The notes below the pieces were generated by a model. The model was not told where the DNA came from. It saw nothing but the letters and a program-made list of their open reading frames with translations, and did not search any database. From positions 24,258 through 30,808 of the forward strand of contig MGQF01000072.1 of NCBI GenBank assembly GCA_001797745.1: a stretch of DNA of 6,551 nt. The letters run 5' to 3'. This document shows, piece after piece, positions 1-6,462 of the stretch; the stretch's first letter is position 1; each line of letters begins with the position of its first letter. Made by a program: the position numbers and the translations under genes. Source of the stretch: Deltaproteobacteria bacterium RBG_13_52_11 (GTDB lineage Bacteria > Desulfobacterota > B13-G15 > RBG-16-54-18).

Positions 1-568
1 GCCGCAGCCCGGTAAAGGGGTCAATACGATATCCAAAGCCCGACGTCAACCACCCTCGAACAGGCCAGATAGAAGGGGTAGATGATAATTGTCTCTTCTT
101 GCCCTCTAAGAAGGAGTGAAGCTCTTGAAAGCTCTTTTCCCGAAATTCCGCTTCTGTACAGAGACGGTCCAATTCTGCCTTCATCCTCTCGGGATTTGCT
201 TCTACTCCTTGCAACGGTTCACGTGAAGTGGGGGTAACTCCTCCTACCCCGAGAAAGGAATTTGACTCTTGCGCATTTTCGAGATTGGCGATGATGCGCA
301 GTTTGACATCGAACTCCTTCAACCGCTGCATCTGTTGTTGGAAGTCTTCCACCTTTTTGTTTAAAGAAGCAACGTGGGTCGTTTGCTCCTTCATTTGTAA
401 GCTCTGAGAGATGTAATTCATGGTGATAAACGGAAAAGAAACGACGATGACAAGAAGGACTGCGAAAAGGATTTTGGCGGTTCGATAGGGGAAGGGGAGT
501 TTGAACTTCAGGGGTTTAAAAGGCCCAGAACGGAATATCCATACGGTACAAATCCCCTCCTTTTTCAT
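1..568 (-). CDS. M23-type murein peptidase, membrane-anchored, N-terminal part (partial)
   Basis: This is the first 189 codons of a minus-strand gene that leaves the window at its left edge. The ATG at 568-566 has an in-frame TAG five codons upstream and a GGGGGAGG-type ribosome binding site, so the start is firm. Residues 1-30 are basic and probably cytoplasmic. Residues about 31-50 form one hydrophobic segment (AKILFAVLLVIVVSFPF), a signal anchor. Residues about 52-95 and 126-160 are charged and glutamine-rich, likely coiled coil. From residue 167 the chain reads SIWPVRGWLTSGFGYRIDPF, the typical entry to a LytM/M23 domain. The zinc ligands (HxxxD and HxH) would lie beyond the edge, so I cannot tell whether it is an active endopeptidase or an inactive regulator. 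By family it should act on periplasmic peptidoglycan cross-links. It has its own promoter and no evident functional tie to the cofactor operon. Confidence 0.85.
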   Translation of the reverse strand, partial: MKKEGICTVWIFRSGPFKPLKFKLPFPYRTAKILFAVLLVIVVSFPFITMNYISQSLQMKEQTTHVASLNKKVEDFQQQMQRLKEFDVKLRIIANLENAQESNSFLGVGGVTPTSREPLQGVEANPERMKAELDRLCTEAEFREKSFQELHSFLEGKKRQLSSTPSIWPVRGWLTSGFGYRIDPFTGLR

Positions 569-634
569 AATCCAACCCTCCCCCTAAAAGAATTTGAGGT
601 GTCTTTTAAGCCATTCCCCTTCGACAAAACATAA

Positions 635-663
635 CGTATACTAGATAATTAAACGTTTGTCAA
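635..663 (-). promoter_or_regulatory. Sigma-70-like promoter of the M23 peptidase gene
   Basis: On the minus strand a perfect TTGACA (663-658) is followed after exactly 17 bases by TATACG (640-635), which matches four of six positions of the -10 consensus. Transcription would start near 628 and leave a leader of about 60 bases before the ATG at 568. The spacer contains the perfect palindrome AAACGTTT (651-658), which abuts the -35 box and could be an operator half or mere A/T bias. There is no hairpin followed by a T-run between the end of the xdhC-like gene (715) and this promoter, so read-through from the upstream operon is possible. Confidence 0.7.
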
Positions 664-714
664 CCATTTTTTTTAATATGTGGGAGATGGATATAGACAT
701 AGTTCGCAGGCTTT

Positions 715-1782
715 TTATACCTTCCACCCCTTCTCTTGAGCGGACCTCCCCTCTGCCCGAACAATGATCAGCTCGGCGACAATGCTCACGGCGATCTCCT
801 CAGGGGTCTCCGCATTGATATCAAGGCCGATGGGGGCATGGACCCGATCTAACTCCCTCTGAGTATACCTCTCCTGCAAAAGTTTTTTGTAGATAATATC
901 CCGTTTTCGGCTGCTCCCGATCATTCCAAGGTAGCGGCAGTCCATGGGTAAGACCTGTTTTAAGACCGTGTAGTCGTGCATGTGCCCTCTGGTGACGATC
1001 ACCATATAGGACTGCTCGACCAGGTCGATCTTTTCCCTTATCCCGTCGAATGCCTCCACCCATATCTCGTCTGCTTGAGGGAAGTAGTCTCGGTTGGCGA
1101 ATTCTGCACGGTCGTCGATGACGATGACCTTGAATCCCACCATATGGGCCACAGGCGCGATAGCGCGAGAGATGTGCCCTGCCCCGAAGATATAGAGGGT
1201 GGGTTCGGGGAAGATCGGCTCGAGATAGAGCCTTCCCCCCTCATAGGGGATGAGTCGGACCTTTTTCTCGTGTATGACCTCTTGGGCTGCTGCAAGGGCT
1301 TCTCTGCCTAATGCGAGGGGGCCGATGGACTTACCTTCGGAAGTTATCAGGCCTTTTCCTCCCATCCCTTTCCATACGGGTTCGGCGCTGATCACGGTGG
1401 CCAAGACTGCTTTACCTCCCCGCTTCTGAATCTCAAGCAGGTTGGTATAGAGATCTGTGATCCCTGGGGAGGGGGAGAGGGGCTCTATGAAGACCTCGGC
1501 ATCCCCGCCGCAGATCATCGCCGTTTCGGCCACCTCCGTGCCTGTCAGGTGAAACTCTAAAACCCTTGCCGCACCTTCAGCCGCTACCATGTGGGCTGCT
1601 GAGATGCAAGCGGCCTCGAGGCGTCCGCCCCCCACGCTCCCCACAAACGATCCGTCTTCCCTGATCACCATCTGGGCCCCGCTCTTTCGCGGGGCAGAGC
1701 CCGACTGCTGGATGACGGTCGCCAGGATTACCTTTTTCCCCTCCGTCAAAAGTTGCACGATTTCTTTATAGAGCATTTTCAC
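715..1782 (-). CDS. XdhC/CoxI-family molybdenum cofactor insertion protein
   Basis: XdhC-family proteins bind matured molybdenum cofactor in the cytoplasm and hand it to xanthine dehydrogenase-type hydroxylases. Numbered from the GTG start (355 residues), the N-terminal XdhC/CoxI domain shows GSAPRKSGAQM at 28-38, a GGG turn near 51 and CGGDAEVFIEP near 91-101. The C-terminal Rossmann domain shows YIFGAGH at about 197-203, an acidic strand end (IDDR, 222-225), TRGHMHD at 264-270, LGMIGS near 285-290 and the family ending HAPIGLDINAETPEEIAVSI. Length is normal for the two-domain form. I chose GTG at 1782 because AGGAGG (1790-1795) lies 7 bases upstream. ATG at 1776 and ATG at 1788 are alternatives that change only a few residues. 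The start lies inside the end of the preceding YqeC fusion gene, so coupled translation is likely. As last gene of the operon it probably serves the selenium-dependent hydroxylase (inference). No hydroxylase subunit is visible here. Confidence 0.9.
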   Translation of the reverse strand: MKMLYKEIVQLLTEGKKVILATVIQQSGSAPRKSGAQMVIREDGSFVGSVGGGRLEAACISAAHMVAAEGAARVLEFHLTGTEVAETAMICGGDAEVFIEPLSPSPGITDLYTNLLEIQKRGGKAVLATVISAEPVWKGMGGKGLITSEGKSIGPLALGREALAAAQEVIHEKKVRLIPYEGGRLYLEPIFPEPTLYIFGAGHISRAIAPVAHMVGFKVIVIDDRAEFANRDYFPQADEIWVEAFDGIREKIDLVEQSYMVIVTRGHMHDYTVLKQVLPMDCRYLGMIGSSRKRDIIYKKLLQERYTQRELDRVHAPIGLDINAETPEEIAVSIVAELIIVRAEGRSAQEKGWKV

Positions 1783-3175
1783 TTCCATCCCTCCTCTCCA
1801 CAACCTCCACAATGGGGAGGTGAAAAAAGAGCCTGCTCAGCACGACCCTCTCGATCCGCCGCTCCCCCTTCTGCAGGACCTCGCGCGCCACCTCCCGTGC
1901 CCCATGGAGTCCCACAGTAGTTTCAACCTTGTTGATTACGGGTATAATCCGTGCCCCTGGCGGCGCACCTTTGATGAGTCCCTGCGGCTGGTTGATCACC
2001 GTGGCTATGAGTTGGGTGGTGATGGGGTCCCCCAGCTTTGTCCTTGTCAGCTCCGCAATGCGTTCAGGGCGGAAGGTCGTCTCCTCGTTCAAGGGTCTTC
2101 CCAGGGCATCAATTCCTACGATAGGAATCAGGAGGGTGGTCGCTGATGGGATAATTGGTTCATGGTCTCCTGGTGCCTTGAGGGGGAGCTTTCGTGCCCC
2201 ATCGGCCTCCACGATGATATGATCAACCGAGAGTTCTCGGGCCATTTTTACGATAAACTCAGGGTCTACACCACCGATTTTCCCCCCGGGGAATCGCTGA
2301 GCAGCGAAGGTGACATGGCCGTTGCGCAGGAGCCCTTCCTTAACCAAGGTCATGGCCTGCACCTGATCTCCTTCTATTACGAGGAGGGGGGGGGCCTCAC
2401 CAAGGGGCTCGATGATCTTCGTGGTGGTGGTCGTTATAACCCTGAGGCCTCGCTCCCGGAGTTCTTGTGCCAGGGCGAACATCAGGGTGGTCTTCCCCCC
2501 TCCTCCCACCAGGGCAATGATCTCGTGGGACCCGAGCGAGAAGACATCGGCCAACGTTGGGGTCTCTTTGTAATCACCCCCACGTCTCCTCAAAATCACC
2601 CACAGCCCTCCTTTATTAAAAATTTCCGCATCTTCTTGCAGGGACGCCTTCTGGATCATCAGGGTCAGGTCCTCTTCAGTTACCCATTGCTTCCCTAACA
2701 GCAGATTCAACTGCTTGGACTCCTCGGCTATCTCCCCTACGAGGTCCTGGGGTGTAGAAGGCCCATAGCCGCCTCCTACGACAGCAATACCGCCGGGTTT
2801 CAGCACCCGGTAGATCTCTTGCAGGATATCAAGGGTGAGGAAGAAGAAGGCCCCTCGGAAGACCACGAGGTCGAAGCTTTGGTTCACAAATATGAGGGGG
2901 AAAAGAGGAGAGGGGGCGAGCATCATCCGCTGAGCGAGGGGGGGGTCCCGCATCTCCTTGTGAAGGGGACCAAACAGATCGGGCGATGTCTCGGCAACAA
3001 CTACTCTGAAACCGGATGAGATGGAGAGAAGGCCCCTGGCTATCCCCCCGGAAAAGGGGCCCAGTTCCAGTACATCCCCCTCTTGTCTGCCATAGAGGTC
3101 CGCGATAAAGCGGGCGAGATGAGGATAGATTGTCTCCCAAAGCCTATTGATCTTCGCTATTATGTGCGGGTCCAT
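1766..3175 (-). CDS. yqeC: Class I SAM methyltransferase fused to YqeC (selenium-dependent hydroxylase accessory protein)
   Basis: One uninterrupted 469-residue frame joins two domains. Residues 1 to about 200 are a class I methyltransferase: motif I VLELGPFSGGIARGLL at 35-50, acidic strand end E62 (VVVAET), FDLVVFRGAFFFL at 101-113 and the YRVLKPGG element at 122-129. Residues about 205-460 match YqeC, a P-loop protein: GGGGKTT at 224-230, a threonine-rich strand (ITTTTTKI, 247-254), IVEADGARKLPLKAP at 321-335 and VINKVE at 413-418. YqeC is usually a stand-alone protein of about 230-260 residues. Comparative genomics ties it to the selenium-dependent molybdenum hydroxylase system, but its reaction is unknown to me. 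The methyltransferase substrate is also unknown. The ATG lies 3 bases after the YqeB stop with no clear Shine-Dalgarno, so reinitiation is likely. The 3' end overlaps the xdhC-like gene. Domain calls are strong and the functional link is inference. Confidence 0.88.
   Translation of the reverse strand: MDPHIIAKINRLWETIYPHLARFIADLYGRQEGDVLELGPFSGGIARGLLSISSGFRVVVAETSPDLFGPLHKEMRDPPLAQRMMLAPSPLFPLIFVNQSFDLVVFRGAFFFLTLDILQEIYRVLKPGGIAVVGGGYGPSTPQDLVGEIAEESKQLNLLLGKQWVTEEDLTLMIQKASLQEDAEIFNKGGLWVILRRRGGDYKETPTLADVFSLGSHEIIALVGGGGKTTLMFALAQELRERGLRVITTTTTKIIEPLGEAPPLLVIEGDQVQAMTLVKEGLLRNGHVTFAAQRFPGGKIGGVDPEFIVKMARELSVDHIIVEADGARKLPLKAPGDHEPIIPSATTLLIPIVGIDALGRPLNEETTFRPERIAELTRTKLGDPITTQLIATVINQPQGLIKGAPPGARIIPVINKVETTVGLHGAREVAREVLQKGERRIERVVLSRLFFHLPIVEVVERRDGSENAL
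1790..1795 (-). promoter_or_regulatory. Ribosome binding site that decides the xdhC-like start
   Basis: AGGAGG on the minus strand lies 7 bases from GTG 1782, 13 bases from ATG 1776 and only 1 base from ATG 1788. The spacing favours the GTG. The site lies within the last codons of the methyltransferase-YqeC gene, so ribosomes finishing that gene pass over it. Confidence 0.55.
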
Positions 3176-3178
3176 TAA

Positions 3179-3991
3179 TTAGAGATTGAAGCGGGCGAGG
3201 ATGGCCTCCAGGACGCCTCCCCCGATGGCCCGGGCCTTGTCCGAGATGGTAAAGCAGTTTTCATGTTTCCCTCTGGGGTCCACATCACCTGCCTTCTCGC
3301 CCTTGTGTACCGTTATACCTTCCCGGAGCAGCCCTCGGAGCACCCCCGAGATGGCAGTCGTCAACGGCTGATCTTCGACCCACGCTACGGTTTCACCTTC
3401 TTCGACCATTGCTCCGATCTGCTTCACCGGACGAAAGCGCCCATCACGCGGCGCCCGCAACACCCGTTGGGCGCCCACACCGGCGATTTCACCGGGCACG
3501 CCGGTGTCCGGTTGCGCCGGTCCGTCAATGATGACCCTGCCCAGGTCATGCCCCCGGTTGGTCTCGATGACCACATCGATATCTCTGCCAGCCCAGAAGC
3601 CCGGCCCCAATCCGATGACGAGGGGTGCATCTCCCTTATAGGTGCCGGTGTTTTTTTTGGCCAGGATGGCATCGACAATCACGTGGGGCTTGATAGTCTC
3701 ACGGGAAACCCCCTCGGGATCGATGAGCAGCGGGATTATTCCCGCCTCCCAGGCGGATTGGACCTCTTGGGGGGAGGATAGATACCTGGCTGTCACCCCT
3801 TCTACCGCCTTTTCCTTCTGGAAGATGGCCTCGCAGAAGGAGACCTCCCTCCTCACGCAGAGGGGCTGCGAAATCTCTGTCATCACCACCTTGAGGTGTG
3901 AGCGAAAAAGCCGATGGGCCACCCCACTAGCCATCTCACCCGCGCCCCTGATCATCACACGCAGATTAATGAGGGTGATCTTTGTATCCAC
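3179..3991 (-). CDS. yqeB: YqeB-family selenium-dependent molybdenum hydroxylase maturation protein
   Basis: This 270-residue protein matches the short YqeB family, the other marker gene of the selenium-dependent molybdenum hydroxylase system; its exact reaction is unknown to me. Visible family signatures are an N-terminal dinucleotide-binding-like turn (VMIRGAGEMASGVAHRL, 12-28), MTEISQP near 37-43, VDAILAKKNTGT at 106-117, VIGLGPGFWAGRDIDVVIET at 125-144, RGHDLGRVI at 146-154, GDVDPRGK at 235-242 and FTISDKARAIGGGVLEAIL at 247-265. Residues about 186-235 resemble a barrel-sandwich (lipoyl-like) fold without an attachment lysine. The same frame stays open to 4252, but that stretch lies in the coding region of the upstream gene and has an unnatural composition. 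GTG at 3991, with AGGA 7 bases upstream, is the likely start. It begins 4 bases after the MoeA-like stop and ends 3 bases before the methyltransferase-YqeC start. Confidence 0.9.
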   Translation of the reverse strand: MDTKITLINLRVMIRGAGEMASGVAHRLFRSHLKVVMTEISQPLCVRREVSFCEAIFQKEKAVEGVTARYLSSPQEVQSAWEAGIIPLLIDPEGVSRETIKPHVIVDAILAKKNTGTYKGDAPLVIGLGPGFWAGRDIDVVIETNRGHDLGRVIIDGPAQPDTGVPGEIAGVGAQRVLRAPRDGRFRPVKQIGAMVEEGETVAWVEDQPLTTAISGVLRGLLREGITVHKGEKAGDVDPRGKHENCFTISDKARAIGGGVLEAILARFNL

Positions 3992-3995
3992 CTGT

Positions 3996-5015
3996 CTATC
4001 CTGTACCAAACGGGCAGCGAGGAAAGCGGCAGACCTCACACTCCATGCACAGTCCGCCATGCCCCATCTTGATGATTGCCTCGCGCTGGATGGTTTCTCC
4101 GGCCAACACGCGGGGGAAGATGAGGTCGAAGATAGTGGTCTTGGCATAAAAGACACAGGCAGGAAGCCCCAACACGGGGATCCCGTCGAGGAGGGCATAG
4201 AGGAACATCGCTCCGGGAAGGATCGGAGCACCATAGGAGATGACCTCTGCACCGGCCTTCTGTATCCCCATTCTCGTTACATCTCCCGGGTCGATGGAGA
4301 GCCCGCCTGTGGTAATGAGCACCTCTGCCCCTCTATCCTTTGCCTGCAGCAAGGCGTTGGCGATCTGTTCGGCGTCATCAGGGGCGAGGAGTTTCTCCAC
4401 AACGGTGGCCCCGTAATCACGTATCTTTCCCCCCAGCATCTCGTCAAAGCTGTCCTTGATCCGCCCGTGATAGACCTCATTCCCGGTCACCACCACACCG
4501 ACCTTTTGCAACGTATAGGAGAGGATATCGACCATCGTATGCCCTTTGCAGGTATCCTCTACCGCCCTTATTTTTTCTTCAGCGATGGTCAGGGGGATTA
4601 CCCTCGTGGCAGCCACCGTCATTCCCTCTTGACAAGGGGTATGGTCGTGGAGGGTGGATATAATGATATCTTCCATGGAGTTGATCCACGTTAAGAGGGG
4701 GACGTCTATCCGAAGCAGCCCCTTCCATTGAGCACGCAGGGAGACCTTACCCTCCTCGGGGGGGGACCATGTTATACCTGGACCTGCAATGGCCTGGGCA
4801 AGACGCATACCTGCCTCATCCTCATGGAGCTCTCCTTCCTGTAACTCCAGTACGTATATGTAGTCATTACCCGCATCTAAGAGCAGGGGGATGTCGTCCT
4901 CGTGGACAATGTGGCCTTTCTTGAACACCGCTCCCTTAAATTGTCCGGGGATGATCCTGGTGACGTCATGCCCCAATACCATGCCGATGGCCTCTTGGGC
5001 CTTTACCTTACGCAT
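3996..5015 (-). CDS. MoeA-like molybdopterin-binding protein with cysteine-rich C-terminus
   Basis: This 339-residue protein has a MoaB/Mog-type molybdopterin-binding domain in its C-terminal half. It shows VVVTGNEVYHGRIKDSF at about 174-190, then GATVVEKLLAPDD at 202-214, the cofactor-binding loop TTGGLSIDPGDVT at 235-247 and VLGLPACVFY at 281-290. The N-terminal 170 residues include GHDVTRIIPGQFKGAVFKKG (15-34), typical of the MoeA_like subgroup rather than classical MoeA, which is longer (about 400 residues). The tail carries C323, C326, C329 and C334 (CMECEVCRFPRC), a plausible metal or sulfur/selenium ligand set. Molybdate insertion or cofactor handling in the cytoplasm is inferred from family and context. 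It is the first gene of the operon. ATG 5015 follows an AGGGGAAAG-type ribosome binding site and a leader of about 23 bases. I give no gene symbol because it is not orthodox MoeA. Confidence 0.88.
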   Translation of the reverse strand: MRKVKAQEAIGMVLGHDVTRIIPGQFKGAVFKKGHIVHEDDIPLLLDAGNDYIYVLELQEGELHEDEAGMRLAQAIAGPGITWSPPEEGKVSLRAQWKGLLRIDVPLLTWINSMEDIIISTLHDHTPCQEGMTVAATRVIPLTIAEEKIRAVEDTCKGHTMVDILSYTLQKVGVVVTGNEVYHGRIKDSFDEMLGGKIRDYGATVVEKLLAPDDAEQIANALLQAKDRGAEVLITTGGLSIDPGDVTRMGIQKAGAEVISYGAPILPGAMFLYALLDGIPVLGLPACVFYAKTTIFDLIFPRVLAGETIQREAIIKMGHGGLCMECEVCRFPRCPFGTG

Positions 5016-5044
5016 CTTTCCCCTTTCTTTTCTTTAAACACTGT

Positions 5045-5073
5045 ATCTTAAAACTCCCAGCTCTCCTTGTCAA
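5045..5073 (-). promoter_or_regulatory. Sigma-70-like promoter of the four-gene cofactor operon
   Basis: On the minus strand a perfect TTGACA (5073-5068) is followed after 17 bases by TAAGAT (5050-5045), which matches four of six positions of the -10 consensus. Transcription would start near 5038, leaving about 23 bases before the ATG at 5015. That is too short for a molybdenum-cofactor riboswitch. I see no clear operator palindrome over the promoter. Confidence 0.7.
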
Positions 5074-5140
5074 TTTGTCTTCTTTGAAGGTGGCTCCATA
5101 CCCTGCTGCCAAACCCCCTCTTGGTCCATTCAGGGAGAAG

Positions 5141-5169
5141 TTGTAAAAAAACCTCAAGAGGGATATAGT
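5141..5169 (+). promoter_or_regulatory. Sigma-70-like promoter of prfB
   Basis: TTGTAA (5141-5146, four of six matches) and TATAGT (5164-5169, five of six) are separated by 17 bases. Transcription would start near 5176, giving a leader of about 105 bases before the prfB ATG. The promoter is divergent from the operon promoter at 5045-5073, with about 68 bases between the two -35 boxes. In the leader I see only the palindrome GTAATTAC (5235-5242) and no terminator or known riboswitch. Confidence 0.55.
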
Positions 5170-5269
5170 ACAAAGAAACCTGTGGCATCACGCTTGGGGA
5201 GAAGGATGATAAGAGGTGCGTCAAAAGATACCGGGTAATTACACCGTCGTTGCGATATCTTTACATGAT

Positions 5270-5275
5270 GGAGGA
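5270..5275 (+). promoter_or_regulatory. Ribosome binding site of prfB
   Basis: GGAGGA lies 5 bases before ATG 5281. It fixes the zero-frame start of prfB upstream of the frameshift site and argues against any start within the downstream reading frame. Confidence 0.75.
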
Positions 5276-5280
5276 AGCGT

Positions 5281-6367
5281 ATGGAGGAATTGAACAAGAG
5301 ATACCTTGACCAAAAAGGGCGTCTGGAGAATCTGCGAGGTTATCTTTGACCTTGATGGGAAAGGGAAACGGGTAAAGGAAATAGAGAGGCGGGAGGGAGC
5401 TTCTGGGTTTTGGGATGATCCCCAAAAAGCCCGGGAGATCTTAAGGGAAAAGGGGGGCTTACTCCGGGTCATCGATTCGTGGGAAGGTCTGGTCAAAGAA
5501 TTGGAAGAGATCGAGGTCCTCTTGGAGATAGCCGAGGTAGAGGATGGGGGAGAAGCCGCAGAGGCCCATGAAAGGTTGGCCGAGACTGAAAAGAGGATCA
5601 AGGCCCTGGAACTGGAGCGGATGTTCGCCGACAAGGACGACCCTCGCAACGTCATTGTCAGCATCAACGCCGGAGCCGGAGGAACCGAGGCCCAAGATTG
5701 GGCCGAGATGTTGTTGCGCATGTATCTGCGCTGGGCCGAGCGCAGGGGTTTTTCTACCGAAATAGTCGACATCCTAGCGGGAGAAGAGGCAGGGATCAAA
5801 AACGTAACGTTTCAAGTCAAAGGGGAATATGCCTACGGCCATCTGAAGGCCGAGGCAGGGATTCATCGTCTCGTGCGGATCTCCCCTTTCGACGCAGGCA
5901 AAAGGCGTCATACCTCCTTTGCCTCGGTATTTGTATACCCGGAAACACCGGACGATGTGGTAATTGATATTGACGAGGATGACCTCAGGATAGATACCTT
6001 CAGGGCTAGCGGGGCGGGAGGACAGCATGTGAACAAGACCGATTCGGCTGTCCGAATCACCCATCTCCCCACAGGGATTGTGGTACAGTGTCAAAACGAA
6101 CGCTCTCAACACAAAAACAAGGCCACAGCTATGAAGATTCTCAGGGCCCGCCTCTATGAGCTGGAGATGCACAAACGGGCGCAAAAGATGGAGGCGCTCC
6201 ACAAGGGCAAAAAGGACATTGCCTGGGGTCATCAGATACGTTCCTATGTCCTTCACCCCTATCGGCTGGTCAAAGACCACCGAACTGATGTGGAAAGAGG
6301 GGATACGGAGAATGTCTTGGATGGAGATATAGACGTCTTTATCGAGGAATATCTCATGAATCGATAG
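5281..6367 (+). CDS. prfB: Peptide chain release factor 2, with programmed +1 frameshift
   Basis: RF2 recognises UGA and UAA stop codons in the ribosomal A site and triggers peptide release. The zero frame runs ATG 5281 to TGA 5347-5349 and encodes 22 residues (MEELNKRYLDQKGRLENLRG, then YL). After a +1 shift on CTT, reading resumes at GAC 5348-5350 and ends at TAG 6365-6367, giving 361 residues in all; Escherichia coli RF2 has 365. In the joined protein the stop-recognition tripeptide SPF is at 201-203, within RISPFDAGKRRHTSF, and the peptidyl-transferase motif GGQ is at 246-248, within SGAGGQHVNKTDSAVR. The N-terminal part is charged and helical, as expected for domain 1. A simple gene caller would start it around 5306 in the wrong frame and lose the true N-terminus. 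Expression is autoregulated: low RF2 slows termination at the internal TGA and favours the shift. Family and mechanism are certain in outline; use here rests on the intact site. Confidence 0.97.
5336..5350 (+). promoter_or_regulatory. RF2 programmed +1 frameshift site
   Basis: The slippery CTT (5344-5346) is followed by TGA (5347-5349) and C (5350), giving CTTTGAC, the same heptamer as in Escherichia coli prfB. A Shine-Dalgarno-like GAGGT (5336-5340) lies three bases (TAT) upstream of CTT, at the spacing known to stimulate the shift. The internal pairing element is shorter than the AGGGGG of Escherichia coli. TGA followed by C is a weak termination context, as in other prfB genes. Confidence 0.95.
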
Positions 6368-6382
6368 CACAAAACCCTGGTT

Positions 6383-6411
6383 CGGAAGCGGGTGGTGACA
6401 CCATTGTTCCG
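6383..6411. repeat. Imperfect inverted repeat just after prfB
   Basis: CGGAA (6383-6387) pairs with TTCCG (6407-6411), and inside them TGGTG (6393-6397) faces CACCA (6399-6403). The full inner pairing leaves a one-base loop, so a real RNA hairpin would use only the outer and a few inner pairs. No T-run follows it. It begins 15 bases after the prfB stop and could help RNA 3'-end stability. Its function is unknown. Confidence 0.3.
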
Positions 6412-6417
6412 CACGAG

Positions 6418-6462
6418 AAAAGGGGTGCCGGTTCCTCGTTGGAGAAAAGAAGACACCCTTTT
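6418..6462 (+). terminator. Weak candidate terminator of prfB
   Basis: AAAAGGGGTG (6418-6427) can pair with CACCCTTTT (6454-6462) with one bulged G, and the T-tract forms the 3' arm of the stem followed by CCC. The loop is long (26 bases), so this is not a classic compact terminator. The position, 50 bases after the prfB stop, fits. The remaining bases to 6551 hold no gene I can support. Confidence 0.35.

Noticed and set aside
664..714. Search for a terminator after the xdhC-like gene
   Set aside because: There is an A-run on the minus strand but no stable stem before a T-run in the direction of transcription.
3992..4252. N-terminal extension of YqeB by 87 residues
   Set aside because: The stretch is the MoeA-like coding region read in another frame. 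It is rich in serine and arginine and unlike the family. GTG 3991 with AGGA upstream gives the normal YqeB length.
3642..4694. Long plus-strand open frame of about 350 codons opposite the yqeB and MoeA-like genes
   Set aside because: It is antisense to two clearly recognised genes, its product resembles no family and has the low-complexity look of a mirror frame. It also has no proper ribosome binding site.
5206..5238. Ten-codon open frame in the prfB leader (MIRGASKDTG)
   Set aside because: A GGGGAG lies close upstream, but such short frames are expected by chance, and the content suggests no attenuation logic.
5347..5349. Internal TGA in prfB read as selenocysteine or as a pseudogene
   Set aside because: The CTTTGAC site, the upstream GAGGT and the change of frame fit programmed frameshifting exactly. 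A selenocysteine codon would keep the same frame, which closes soon after.
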